Of a stretch of DNA of 64,000 nucleotides, positions 51,995 to 60,652 are shown piece by piece (within the stretch, counting starts at the first letter, position 1; every line of letters starts with the position of its first letter). This DNA comes from Enterocloster hominis (ex Liu et al. 2021). Lineage in GTDB: Bacteria > Bacillota > Clostridia > Lachnospirales > Lachnospiraceae. The position numbers and the translations under genes were made by a program. The notes under the pieces are model-generated. The model made no database searches. It was not told where the DNA came from and was given only the letters and a program-made list of their open reading frames with translations. The stretch spans positions 1-64,000 of the forward strand of contig JACRTJ010000005.1 of assembly GCA_014385265.1 (NCBI GenBank), read 5' to 3'.

Positions 51995-53710
51995 ATGAAC
52001 ACACTTGTAATCGTCCTCATCTCCGCGATCTGCCTGGCCTCCGCCTATGTGCTGTATGGCCGCTTTCTTGCAAAGAAATGGGGCATCGACCCGAAAGCCA
52101 AAACACCGGCAGTCGTTCACGCGGACGGACAGGACTACGTCCCCACAGACGGCTGGACCGTTTTCAGCCATCAGTTTTCCTCCATCGCCGGAGCCGGCCC
52201 TGTGACCGGAGCCATCCAGGCGGCCGTTTTCGGATGGGTCCCCGTTCTTTTATGGATCCTCATCGGCGGCGTCTTCTTTGGAGCCGTCACAGACTTCGGT
52301 GCTCTTTATGTGAGCGTAAAAAATGATGGTAAGTCCATGGGACTTCTGATTGAAAAATATATCGGAAAACTGGGCCGTAAGCTGTTTCTGGTATTCTGCT
52401 GGCTCTTCACCTGGCTGGTGATCGCAGCCTTTGCCGACATGGTGGCCGGGACCTTCAACGCCTACCAGACCGTGGACGGCGTGACCAGCCTGTCCGCAGC
52501 GGCAGAGACCAACGGCGCGGCCGGGACCATTTCCTTATTATTTATCGCCTTCGCCATGCTGTTCGGCGTATTGCAGACACGCCTCCATTTTACCGGCTGG
52601 AAGGAGACGGTCCTGGGCCTTGCCTGCACCGTGGCTGCCCTGGCTCTTGGAATGATGGCCCCCATCACCGCCGGAAAAGAGGCCTGGACCTACATTACCT
52701 TTATTTATATCTTTTTTGCAGCAGTCCTTCCCATGTGGCTTTTAAAACAGCCCCGTGACATCATGACCACCTATATGTTCATCGGCATGATCGCCGGAGC
52801 TGTGCTGGGACTTTTTGTGGCCCACCCGACCATGAACCTGCCCATGTACACCGGCTTCCATAATGAAAAGCTGGGAGACATGTTCCCGATCCTGTTCGTC
52901 ACCGTTGCCTGCGGAGCTGTTTCCGGCTTCCACAGCCTGGTGTCCTCCGGTACGTCCTCAAAGACCGTGGCCAACGAAAAGGATATGTTAAAGGTGGGCT
53001 ACGGAGCCATGGTCCTGGAAAGCCTTTTAGCCGTACTGGCCCTCTGCGTGGCAGGCGCTGCCGCCGGAGCCGACGGAACTCCCGCTGCCGGAACTCCGTT
53101 CCAGATCTTCTCAAGCGGCGTGGCAGGCTTCTTCCAGATGTTCGGCGTTCCCATGTACATTGCCCAGTGCTTCATGACCATGTGTGTTTCCGCCCTGGCC
53201 CTCACAAGCCTGGACGCCGTTGCCAGGATCGGCCGTATGAGCTTACAGGAGCTGTTCTCTGTGGATGACATGGAGCACGCCGAAGGCTGGAGAAAGTTCA
53301 TCTGCAACAAATACGTTTCCACCCTGCTGACCCTGTTCTTCGGCTTTGTCCTGACCCGGATCGGATATTCCAACATCTGGCCGCTGTTCGGATCTGCCAA
53401 CCAGTTATTATCTGCCCTGGTCCTGGTGACCCTGTGCGTATTCATGAAGGTCACCGGCCGCAGCAACAAGATGCTGTTCCCGCCGCTGGCGATCATGCTC
53501 TGCGTCACCACCACCGCCCTGGTACAGAGGACCAAAGCGCTGGTAACTGCCTTTGCCTCCGGCTCCGCCACCTTCATGGTGGAGGGACTCCAGCTGATCA
53601 TCGCCATCCTTTTAATGCTCTTAGGCCTGATCATCGTCGTAAACTCCCTGCAGGCCTACTTCGCCTCCAGGCATAATTCCGAAAAGACGGCTCCGGCCGC
53701 CGCTTCATAA
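51995..53710 (+). CDS. cstA: CstA-family carbon starvation transporter
   Basis: This 571-residue protein has about sixteen membrane helices and the CstA opening with YVLYGRFLAKKWGIDP and DYVPTDGWTVFSHQFSSIAGAGPVTGAIQAA (in parts), followed by the VSSGTSSKTVANEKD loop. The family takes up pyruvate or peptides when carbon is scarce. AAGGAGAG precedes the ATG. It is a single gene with its own promoter and terminator, divergent from an amino acid permease. Pyruvate versus peptide use cannot be told from sequence. Confidence 0.94.
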   Translation: MNTLVIVLISAICLASAYVLYGRFLAKKWGIDPKAKTPAVVHADGQDYVPTDGWTVFSHQFSSIAGAGPVTGAIQAAVFGWVPVLLWILIGGVFFGAVTDFGALYVSVKNDGKSMGLLIEKYIGKLGRKLFLVFCWLFTWLVIAAFADMVAGTFNAYQTVDGVTSLSAAAETNGAAGTISLLFIAFAMLFGVLQTRLHFTGWKETVLGLACTVAALALGMMAPITAGKEAWTYITFIYIFFAAVLPMWLLKQPRDIMTTYMFIGMIAGAVLGLFVAHPTMNLPMYTGFHNEKLGDMFPILFVTVACGAVSGFHSLVSSGTSSKTVANEKDMLKVGYGAMVLESLLAVLALCVAGAAAGADGTPAAGTPFQIFSSGVAGFFQMFGVPMYIAQCFMTMCVSALALTSLDAVARIGRMSLQELFSVDDMEHAEGWRKFICNKYVSTLLTLFFGFVLTRIGYSNIWPLFGSANQLLSALVLVTLCVFMKVTGRSNKMLFPPLAIMLCVTTTALVQRTKALVTAFASGSATFMVEGLQLIIAILLMLLGLIIVVNSLQAYFASRHNSEKTAPAAAS

Positions 53711-53725
53711 ACATACATAAAAGAA

Positions 53726-53784
53726 GCCGGTTCCGGCTCTGGAAACCACAGATCAGGGTTTCCGGACCGGGACCGGCCTTTTTT
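53726..53784. terminator. Terminator between convergent cstA and SDR genes
   Basis: A long imperfect GC-rich stem (arms near 53726-53747 and 53756-53777) is followed by TTTTTTATTTT on the plus strand, ending cstA. Confidence 0.85.
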
Positions 53785-53791
53785 ATTTTGC

Positions 53792-54538
53792 TTATGATCT
53801 TGCCATCCCATCCACGCTTAAGACCACGCCTGTGATGTAGGACGCTTCCTCTGAGGCCAGGAACACGAAGGCGTTGGCAATGTCCTCGGGCTTGCCCAGA
53901 CGGCGCAGGGGGATCTGCCGCACCAGCGGATCCAGCACCTCTTTTGGCACCGCCTTCATCATATCCGTCTCCGTGATCCCCGGGGCCACCGCGTTGACGC
54001 GGATCCCCCTGGGGCCCAGCTCCCGGGCCAGGGATACTGTAAGTCCGTTGACGGCAAACTTAGAGGTGGGGTATGCCAGACCGCTGGCCTGGCCGGAAAT
54101 ACTGACCATGGACGAGGTGGAAAGGATCACTCCGCTTCCCTTGGCGATCATACATTCGCTGGCCGCCCGGGTGGCTGTGAAGATCCCCTTCACGTTCAGA
54201 TCCATGACACGGTCGTATGTCTCTTCCGTGTATTCCGTAAAGGGCGTGCTTTCGGAGACTCCTGCATTGTTCACCAGGATATCCACGCAGCCGTATTTTT
54301 CTGTTACCTTCTTAAATTCCTTCCGTACCGATTCCAGGCTGGAAAGGTTGGGACTGATCCCGTCCACCACGGAATCCGGATACAGCTCCTTTAAGCGGGC
54401 TGCGCTTTTCTTCGCATTCTCCTCGGAGCTGGCTGTGATAATGACCTTGGCGCCCTCCTGTAAAAATCTTTCTGCTGTGGCAAAGCCGATCCCGCGGCTT
54501 CCGCCGGTTATGATAGCAACCTTATCCTTTAATCTCAT
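53792..54538 (-). CDS. Short-chain dehydrogenase/reductase (FabG-like)
   Basis: The 248-residue protein is a classical SDR with the cofactor loop TGGSRGIG (12-19), NNAG, the catalytic serine in STSSMVSISG, and Y-x3-K in AYPTSK, then VNAVAPG and a C-terminal YITGVVLSVDGM block. It uses NAD(P)H to oxidise or reduce an alcohol/ketone. No fatty acid synthesis genes adjoin it, so a metabolic SDR is more likely than the FAS II FabG. Substrate unknown. Confidence 0.92.
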   Translation of the reverse strand: MRLKDKVAIITGGSRGIGFATAERFLQEGAKVIITASSEENAKKSAARLKELYPDSVVDGISPNLSSLESVRKEFKKVTEKYGCVDILVNNAGVSESTPFTEYTEETYDRVMDLNVKGIFTATRAASECMIAKGSGVILSTSSMVSISGQASGLAYPTSKFAVNGLTVSLARELGPRGIRVNAVAPGITETDMMKAVPKEVLDPLVRQIPLRRLGKPEDIANAFVFLASEEASYITGVVLSVDGMARS

Positions 54539-54657
54539 ATATCCGCCCTCCCTGGGTTGATGTTTTTCTTTATGTTCTTATCATAACCGTTTTTCTGGAA
54601 ATTTTCCGTGATCTTGTCACAAAGCTGAAATTTTTCCAGGCGTTCCCTCTTAATCGT

Positions 54658-55254
54658 TCATTCCAGAATCGCCAGCTTTCCATTCCTCAGGCTCTGGGCC
54701 TTCTTGCATAATTTGGAGTAGATCCGTTCCACAAACCATTTTTCCGTGGATCTTCTTTCGATTTCTTCCACACCGATCCACCCGATCTCACTGTTTTCGT
54801 CCTCCTTGATCCGCAGCGGAAGCTCTGGGTCCGCCTCCAGCAGATAGGTCACGTTCAGATGCAGATGCGACGGCACATAGCTTCCCCGTTTTTCGTGGCC
54901 GTCAACCGTAAGGATCTCCAGGGAGAAAATATCCTCTGTCACGAACCGGACGGATTCCAGCCCGCTTTCCTCCCGGATCTCCTTCAGCGCCACCGCCTTC
55001 AGATCGGCGTCCCCGTCTGCATGGCCCCCAAGCCATGCCCACGACTGGTAAAGATTGTGGTATGCCATCAGGACCTTTTTCCGGTCCCTGTCCATGATCC
55101 ATGCAGAGACCGTGATATGGGCGTTCCGGTTGTCCCTGGTCAGGATATGGTCTGCCTGTTCCATCTGCCGCAGGATCTCCTTCTTATCCTCCCGTTCCTG
55201 TTCATTGAAGGGCTCATAACGACGGATCTCCTCTCTCAGCTCCATTTCGGTCAT
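54658..55254 (-). CDS. NUDIX hydrolase
   Basis: This 198-residue protein carries the Nudix box GGHADGDADLKAVALKEIREESG in the form G-x5-E-x7-RE-x2-EE-x-G with the RE-(V)-EESG core seen as REESG, plus an N-terminal extension of about 40 residues. The extended form resembles Nudix enzymes acting on nucleoside diphosphate derivatives. It starts 12 bases after the TrmH-like gene and shares its transcript. Substrate unknown. Confidence 0.9.
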   Translation of the reverse strand: MTEMELREEIRRYEPFNEQEREDKKEILRQMEQADHILTRDNRNAHITVSAWIMDRDRKKVLMAYHNLYQSWAWLGGHADGDADLKAVALKEIREESGLESVRFVTEDIFSLEILTVDGHEKRGSYVPSHLHLNVTYLLEADPELPLRIKEDENSEIGWIGVEEIERRSTEKWFVERIYSKLCKKAQSLRNGKLAILE

Positions 55255-55266
55255 CGCCCCACCTCC

Positions 55267-56094
55267 TTATCTTTTCCCAAGCTCCCAGAAGGCCACGGCT
55301 GACGCCGCCGCCACATTGAGAGAATCCACCCCGTGGGCCATGGGGATCATCACCGTATAGTCGCAGTCTGCAATGGTCTCCGCCGCCAGACCGTCTCCCT
55401 CGGTCCCCAGCACCACCGCCAGCCGCTCCTCTGCCAGGAGGGCCGGATCGCCGATGCTCACCGAATCTTTTTTTAAGGCCATGGCGGCCGTCTTAAACCC
55501 CAGCTCCCTTAAGGCCTCCATCCCCCTCTCCGGCCACGGACACTGCTGCCGGTCAAAAAAAGTCCAGGGCACCTGGAACACTGTGCCCATGCTGACCCGT
55601 GCGGCCCGCCGGTACAGGGGATCGCTGCATCCCGGCGTCAGGAGCACCGCGTCCATGCCCAGGGCGGCCGCAGACCGGAAAATGGCCCCCACATTGGTGG
55701 GATTCATGACGTTTTCCAGGACCGCCACCCGTCTGGCCCCAGCGCAGAGGGAAGCCGCATCCGGCAGCCTCCGCCGCCGCATGGCGCAGAGGACACCCCT
55801 GGTCAGCTGAAAGCCCGTAAGCTCCGTAAGGATCCTGGCCTCTGCCGTATAGACGGGGATACCGCCGCACCGGGAGACCACCTCTCTGGCTTCTCCCTCC
55901 ACATGCTCCGGCTCCATTAAAAGGGACACCGGCTCATATCCGGCATCCAGGGCCCGGCTGATGACCTTGGGGCTTTCAGCAATAAAAAGGCCCGTATCCG
56001 GTTCGTAATAGTGAAGCAGCTGGCCCTCAGAGAGCCTGGCATAAACGTCCAGCTCCGGAGCCGACAGATCTGTGATCTCTCTTATATCTGGCAT
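55267..56094 (-). CDS. TrmH-family RNA 2'-O-methyltransferase
   Basis: The 275-residue protein has an N-terminal substrate-binding domain (about 1-105) and a SPOUT methyltransferase domain with ENVMNPTNVGAIFRSAAALG, LTPGCSDPLYRRAARVSMGT and the trefoil-knot loop VLGTEGDGL and IPMAHGVDSLNVAAASAV. These motifs mark the SpoU/TrmH group that methylates ribose in tRNA or 23S rRNA using SAM. It leads the pair with the NUDIX gene. Confidence 0.93.
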   Translation of the reverse strand: MPDIREITDLSAPELDVYARLSEGQLLHYYEPDTGLFIAESPKVISRALDAGYEPVSLLMEPEHVEGEAREVVSRCGGIPVYTAEARILTELTGFQLTRGVLCAMRRRRLPDAASLCAGARRVAVLENVMNPTNVGAIFRSAAALGMDAVLLTPGCSDPLYRRAARVSMGTVFQVPWTFFDRQQCPWPERGMEALRELGFKTAAMALKKDSVSIGDPALLAEERLAVVLGTEGDGLAAETIADCDYTVMIPMAHGVDSLNVAAASAVAFWELGKR

Positions 56095-56223
56095 AATCGG
56101 TCCTCCTCTTTTCTTATGGAAATATTATACGGTCCCGGAAGCGGGATGTCAAATGCCGGAAGGATCACTCGCCGCCTCCGGGCCGTCATGGTAAGCTGAC
56201 TTCATACTTTTTTCACAAAATAA

Positions 56224-56250
56224 TTAGCACTCACCTCTTGACAGTGCTAA
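56224..56250. promoter_or_regulatory. CIRCE element, HrcA operator of hsp20
   Basis: TTAGCACTC-N9-CAGTGCTAA matches the CIRCE inverted repeat except for C in place of G at the first base of the right arm. It overlaps the -35 box of the hsp20 promoter, so HrcA would repress at normal temperature. Confidence 0.9.
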
Positions 56251-56266
56251 TAATGCGTGCTATATT
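56238..56266 (+). promoter_or_regulatory. Promoter of hsp20
   Basis: TTGACA (56238-56243) and TATATT (56261-56266) lie 17 bases apart. The 5' untranslated region is about 130 bases long and contains an unused-looking AAAGGAGACG and a second TTGACA close to the gene; it otherwise shows no gene. Confidence 0.8.
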
Positions 56267-56401
56267 ACAGGTAGAACAAAGGAGACGAAATAGAGAACAG
56301 AAAAAGGACTTCAAACGTCCGGCCTGGTTCCTGCCGCCTCCGGTTCCAGAAACTTATTTGTGACCAGCAGTAAATTGACATATAGAATGGAGGAATGATT
56401 T

Positions 56402-56851
56402 ATGCTGATGCCCAGTATCTTTGGTGAAAACTTATTTGATGAAATGATGGATTCCTTTAACGATGAATTCTTTGGAAAATGCAGTCCGCTGTACGGAAAG
56501 AACGCCTCCAGAGTCATGAAGACCGATATTAAAGAAGCGGATGGCCGGTATGTGATCGACATTGATCTTCCGGGCTTTAAGAAGGATGAGATCCATGCTG
56601 AGTTAAAGGACGGCTGTCTGACCATAAGCGCCTCCAAGGGCCTGGATAAGGACGAAAAGGATAAGGAAGGCCGCTATATCCGCCGTGAACGGTACGCCGG
56701 AGCCATGAGCCGGAGCTTCTACGTGGGTGAGAACGTAAAGCAGGAGGATATCACAGCCAGATTTGAAAACGGGATCCTTTCCCTGTCTGTTCCCAAAGAG
56801 GAGGAGCAGAAGAAGGTGGAAACACCCAATTACATCGCCATTGAAGGATGA
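56402..56851 (+). CDS. hsp20: Small heat shock protein, Hsp20/alpha-crystallin family
   Basis: This 149-residue chaperone has a short N-terminal arm, the alpha-crystallin domain (about 38-135) with YVIDIDLPGFKKDEIHAEL, YIRRERYAGAMSRSFYV and the final ARFENGILSLSVPK block, and a C-terminal tail. It holds unfolding proteins in the cytosol as an oligomer. TGGAGGAA precedes the ATG. Control by HrcA through the upstream CIRCE is expected. A perfect 12-bp stem follows the gene. Confidence 0.96.
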   Translation: MLMPSIFGENLFDEMMDSFNDEFFGKCSPLYGKNASRVMKTDIKEADGRYVIDIDLPGFKKDEIHAELKDGCLTISASKGLDKDEKDKEGRYIRRERYAGAMSRSFYVGENVKQEDITARFENGILSLSVPKEEEQKKVETPNYIAIEG

Positions 56852-56868
56852 TGAAGGGCGGAAAGCCC

Positions 56869-56904
56869 AGAGGGCCGCTGCAGACTGGCAGCGGCCCTCT
56901 TTCT
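56869..56904. terminator. Bidirectional terminator between hsp20 and the aldo/keto reductase gene
   Basis: AGAGGGCCGCTG and CAGCGGCCCTCT pair perfectly over 12 bp around an 8-base loop, followed by TTCT. Confidence 0.85.
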
Positions 56905-56961
56905 ATATGACCAGGAGCCGGAAAAGGTTGTTCCCAGCGGTTTTCCCGGCCCTCTGCCTGT

Positions 56962-57999
56962 TTAGAAGTTGGTGGGAGTCATGACCTTACCGGCCAGGAC
57001 CTCCTCATAGTCCTTCAGGTTCCTCTGTAAAAGCTCCGGCGTGTTGAGGCCGTAAGGACATTTGCTCATGCACTGGTTACAGTGGAGGCAGTCCTTGATC
57101 TTCATCATCTTTGCCTGGCCCTCGGGGGACAGATGGCCTTCGGACGGAGAACGGCGCAGCAGCAGGGACATCCGGGCGCAGTTATTGATCTCGATCCCCA
57201 CCGGACACGGCATACAGTAGCCGCAGCCCCGGCAGAAGCTTCCGTACAGTTGTTTTCTGTCCGCCTCGATGAGAGCCCGGATCTCGTCGTTCATCACCGG
57301 CGGATGTTCCATATAGCTTAAAAATTCATCCAGCTCATTCTCCCTCTGGACGCCCCAGATGGGAAGCACGTTGTCGTACTGGCCCTCAAAGGCATAGGCG
57401 GCGGCAGAGTTGGTGATCAGTCCGCCGGACAGGGCCTTCATGGCGATGAAGCCGATGTTGTTCTTCTTACAGTCCTCCACCAGCTCCACATCCTTTTCGC
57501 TGCACAGATAGCAGAACGGGAACTGGAGGGTATCATAAAGGCCGCTGTCAATGGCCTCATGAGCCACAGCCAGCCGGTGGTTAGTGATGCCGATGAAGCG
57601 GATCTTTCCCTGCTCCCTGGCCTTTAAGGCCGCCTCATAAAGGCCGCTTTCATCCCCCGGCTTCGGGCAGAAGGACGGGTTATGGAACTGGTACACGTCC
57701 ACATGATCCGTTTTAAGGAGCGTCAGGCTGGTCTCCAGGTCCTTCCAGAATTCCTCTGCGTTCTGGGCTGCGGTCTTGGTGGTGATGTAGATGTGGTTCC
57801 GGATATCGCTCATGGCATAGCCGATCTTCTCCTCACTGTCAGAGTAAGCCCTGGCTGTATCAAACAGCGTGATGCCGCCGTCATATGCCTTTCTTAAGAG
57901 CTTTGCGGCCTCATCCCTTGTGATCCTCTGGATCGGCAGCGCACCGAACCCGTTCTTGCTGACTGTGATCCCTGTTCTTCCCAGTGTTACTGTCTTCAT
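56962..57999 (-). CDS. Aldo/keto reductase with C-terminal 4Fe-4S ferredoxin part
   Basis: The 345-residue protein has an N-terminal aldo/keto reductase barrel (about 1-245; TLGRTGITVSKNGFGALP, TLFDTARAYSDSEEKIG with the catalytic Asp-Tyr, ITTKTAAQ and the lysine motif) and a C-terminal double-cluster part with CGYCMPCPVGI and CLHCNQCMSKCPYG. This fusion is common in anaerobes and may use ferredoxin-level electrons. It is last in the ispE-gntR-66aa operon. The substrate is unknown. Confidence 0.93.
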   Translation of the reverse strand: MKTVTLGRTGITVSKNGFGALPIQRITRDEAAKLLRKAYDGGITLFDTARAYSDSEEKIGYAMSDIRNHIYITTKTAAQNAEEFWKDLETSLTLLKTDHVDVYQFHNPSFCPKPGDESGLYEAALKAREQGKIRFIGITNHRLAVAHEAIDSGLYDTLQFPFCYLCSEKDVELVEDCKKNNIGFIAMKALSGGLITNSAAAYAFEGQYDNVLPIWGVQRENELDEFLSYMEHPPVMNDEIRALIEADRKQLYGSFCRGCGYCMPCPVGIEINNCARMSLLLRRSPSEGHLSPEGQAKMMKIKDCLHCNQCMSKCPYGLNTPELLQRNLKDYEEVLAGKVMTPTNF

Positions 58000-58034
58000 T
58001 TTCCCATACCCCTTTCTTTTCCTTTGCCTGCGGA

Positions 58035-58235
58035 CTAAGACTGGCAGCGCTCCTGGTCCAGCATGGCCTTTAAGGCCTCGTCGCTGTCATCGATCCAGAC
58101 GTCTTCCTCGTCTGCGCTAAGCCCCAGAAACTGTGCCAGCGTCCGCTCGTCGTCGCTGTTGTTCCATATCTCAATGTAATCGTCGATCTCCTCAAACCGG
58201 ATTTCTCCGGCCAGATACTTTTCTTTGAACGTCAT
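58035..58235 (-). CDS. Small acidic hypothetical protein
   Basis: This 66-residue protein begins MTFKEKYLAGEIRFEEIDDY and has an acidic C-terminal half with DEEDVWIDDSDEALKAML. I recognise the type as recurring beside GntR/aldo-keto genes in Clostridia but know no function. AAGGAGCAGG precedes the ATG. Its start overlaps the end of the GntR gene by 44 bases, so coupling is likely. Confidence 0.75.
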   Translation of the reverse strand: MTFKEKYLAGEIRFEEIDDYIEIWNNSDDERTLAQFLGLSADEEDVWIDDSDEALKAMLDQERCQS

Positions 58236-58908
58236 TTTCCTGCTCCTTCAGGTTCTTCAGGATGGTGATCTCCTGATTATCAATATGCTCCCGGATCGCG
58301 ATCTTCGCCTCGTGGACATGGCGCAGGCTCAGGGCCTTTAGGATCTGGTCATGCTCCACCAGGAGAATATGCCGCTTGTCCTCATCCTTGATATATTCCA
58401 GGCGGTAGCGGTACATCTGCTCCCGCAGGTTGTTTAGGATCTGCACCAGCTTTTCATTTTTTGTACTGCCGTAAATGATCTCATGATACCTTTCATCGGT
58501 CTGGGCGATCCGCATGGCGTCTCCCTCCCGGATGGCCTGGGCAAACAATTCCTGTGTTTTTTTCAGCTCCTCCAGCTCGTCCTCCGTCATCCTCTGGCAG
58601 GCCAGATCCACCGCCAGCTCCTCCAGGGTCCGGCGCACCTCCAGCACGTCCCGCAGATTGTTTTCAGAGATCCTGGCCACCTCGGCTCCCTTCCGGGGGA
58701 TCATAAGGACCAGGCCCTCCAGCTCCAGCTTCCGGATCGCCTCCCGGATCGGAGTCCTGCTGACGCCTAAGCGCTCCGCCAGCTGGATCTCCATGAGCCG
58801 CTCTCCCGGCTCCAGCTCTCCCTTTAGGATCGCCTGGCGCAGCGTCTTGAACACCACATCCCGCAGGGGCAGATATTCATCCATCTTCACATCAAAGTTG
58901 CTTGTCAT
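58192..58908 (-). CDS. GntR-family regulator, FCD/FadR subgroup
   Basis: The 238-residue protein has an N-terminal winged helix (about 15-78, with VVFKTLRQAILKGELEPGERLMEIQLAERLGVSRTPIREAIRKLE in parts) and an all-helical FCD ligand domain (about 88-215) with the metal-binding DERYHEIIYG, H and EHDQILKA histidines. FCD regulators sense carboxylic acids. It lies 13 bases after ispE and in front of a small protein and an aldo/keto reductase, one of which it may control. Confidence 0.93.
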   Translation of the reverse strand: MTSNFDVKMDEYLPLRDVVFKTLRQAILKGELEPGERLMEIQLAERLGVSRTPIREAIRKLELEGLVLMIPRKGAEVARISENNLRDVLEVRRTLEELAVDLACQRMTEDELEELKKTQELFAQAIREGDAMRIAQTDERYHEIIYGSTKNEKLVQILNNLREQMYRYRLEYIKDEDKRHILLVEHDQILKALSLRHVHEAKIAIREHIDNQEITILKNLKEQENDVQRKVSGRRNPV

Positions 58909-58921
58909 TGGCCTTCTCCTT

Positions 58922-59824
58922 CTATCTGGCTGGTTTTTTGTTAAAAAATCTGGTCAAATAGACCTGTCGGGTCAACCGTCCGTTGTCTGTCTCTCTGAGG
59001 ATCCCGCAGACCGCGTCTGCCTCTTCCCTGTCCTTAAAGATCCCAAATACCGTGGGGCCGCTGCCGCTCATGAGCGCCCCCTCCGCCCCGTGCTCCAGCA
59101 TGATCCGCTTAATGGCGCCGATCTCCGGATGATCCGGGATCGTGACCGTTTCCAGCACATTCCCCAGACGGGCTGTAACGCCGTCCAGGCTGCCTGCCCG
59201 GATGGCCGCCGCCATGCCGTCGATATCCGGGTGGGCCTCCGGTCCCAGGGCATCCACCCGCAGCTTTTCATATACCGCCTTTGTGGACACTGAGATCTGG
59301 GGCTTTGCCAGCACCACATGGCACTGGGGAGCCGGGGGAAGCTCCGTAAGGATCTCCCCGATCCCCTCCGACAGGGCGGTCCCTCTGAGGATACAGTAGG
59401 GGATGTCCGCTCCCAGCTTCACTCCCCGCCGCATCAGCTCTTTTTTTCCAAGGCCCAGGCCGAACAGCCGGTTCATGCCCACCAGGACCGCCGCCGCGTC
59501 GGTGCTCCCTCCCGCCATACCGGCGGCTACGGGAATGCATTTCCGGATCTTTATATCCACGCCCTCTGACAGGCCGAATTCATCCATTAAAAGCTTTGCG
59601 GCCCTCCAGGCCAGGTTTCCCTCTCCGTCCGGCACATAGGGAAGGTTCGTTTCCGTGCGGATCCCCGGTTCCTTTGTCTTCTCCATCACGATCCGGTCAT
59701 GGAGGTGTACGGTCTGCATGATCATCCGCACCTCATGATAACCGTCCTCCCGTTTTCTCACCACATCCAGACCCAGATTGATCTTTCCATAGGCCTTTAA
59801 TTCCAAACGATCCAGCATTTCCAT
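58922..59824 (-). CDS. ispE: 4-diphosphocytidyl-2-C-methyl-D-erythritol kinase
   Basis: This 300-residue GHMP kinase phosphorylates CDP-methylerythritol in the MEP isoprenoid pathway. Marks are the RLELKAYGKINLGLDV opening, the PVAAGMAGGSTDAAAVL phosphate loop and a MSGSGPTVFGIF block near the C-terminus. The start at 59824 is chosen over the longer frame (59905) because the latter gives an unlikely N-terminus; an ATG two codons in (59818) is also possible. It heads the operon with GntR, the 66-residue protein and the reductase. Confidence 0.94.
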   Translation of the reverse strand: MEMLDRLELKAYGKINLGLDVVRKREDGYHEVRMIMQTVHLHDRIVMEKTKEPGIRTETNLPYVPDGEGNLAWRAAKLLMDEFGLSEGVDIKIRKCIPVAAGMAGGSTDAAAVLVGMNRLFGLGLGKKELMRRGVKLGADIPYCILRGTALSEGIGEILTELPPAPQCHVVLAKPQISVSTKAVYEKLRVDALGPEAHPDIDGMAAAIRAGSLDGVTARLGNVLETVTIPDHPEIGAIKRIMLEHGAEGALMSGSGPTVFGIFKDREEADAVCGILRETDNGRLTRQVYLTRFFNKKPAR

Positions 59825-59931
59825 CACCCGCTTGTATTTTTTCTGTTTCTTGTATACAATAACCAGTATACCGGATAAAGCCCTTATTTGACAAGAGCTT
59901 TCCATATAAAATTTATATCTGGCCCAACGGC

Positions 59932-60636
59932 TTATTTTTCCCGGAAGCCCAGCTTTTCTGCCAGGACCAGGGAGGGGACGTTTTCCTTCCGGATCCGCAC
60001 CAGGAACCGGTCCGCCTCCAGCTCCCGGCGGCCATATTCCAGGATCCCGGCACAGCTTTCCAGTCCATAGCCCCGGCGGCGGTATGCGGGAAAAATATGG
60101 TAGCCCAGCTCCAGGACCACCTCTCCGTCCCCGGCGTTCTCCCGGCCGTTAAAAAGCTCCAGCTTCACCAGTTCCTGTTCTTCCTTCCCGTCCTCCTCCG
60201 GCACCTTAAGCCCCGCCACACCGATCAGATCCCCGGTCTCCTTTTCCACCAGGGCCCAGAAGCCGAACTCATAAAATGTATACTGGTGCTTCGTATACGC
60301 CTCCAGCTCCTCCACAGAGCCGAAGCCGCGGCCCACCTGGTTGGCCCACACCTCGTCAAAATCATCGCCGGTCATCTCCCGCACCAGGAGCCGCCTGGTC
60401 TCGCAGATCCTCCAGGGAAGTCCCAGATGGCGTCTTGCAGCCCGCTCCAGAAATTCCTCCGTCACGTCCGAAAGCGCTTCCACCGCATAGGGAGCCGCCG
60501 TTCCCCGTCCCTCGCCGCTCCATAATCCAACAATGGCTCCTCCAGCCGCCCTGGCGGCCAGAAGAGCCTCGTTTTCATCGGAGATCAGAACCGGGATCTC
60601 TTTCCCGTTCACTGCTGCATATCGGATCTCCCTCAT
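59932..60636 (-). CDS. GNAT-family N-acetyltransferase
   Basis: The 234-residue protein has the GNAT core in its C-terminal half, with LVEKETGDLIGVAGL, ELGYHIFPAYRRRGYG (the acetyl-CoA loop) and VPSLVLAEKLGF near the end. The start at 60636 follows GGGAG by 9 bases; a longer frame (60687) would overlap the cyclophilin gene. An N-terminal part of about 85 residues is of unknown fold. It lies 16 bases after the cyclophilin gene. Acceptor unknown. Confidence 0.88.
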   Translation of the reverse strand: MREIRYAAVNGKEIPVLISDENEALLAARAAGGAIVGLWSGEGRGTAAPYAVEALSDVTEEFLERAARRHLGLPWRICETRRLLVREMTGDDFDEVWANQVGRGFGSVEELEAYTKHQYTFYEFGFWALVEKETGDLIGVAGLKVPEEDGKEEQELVKLELFNGRENAGDGEVVLELGYHIFPAYRRRGYGLESCAGILEYGRRELEADRFLVRIRKENVPSLVLAEKLGFREK

Positions 60637-60652
60637 AAATATTACTCCCGGA

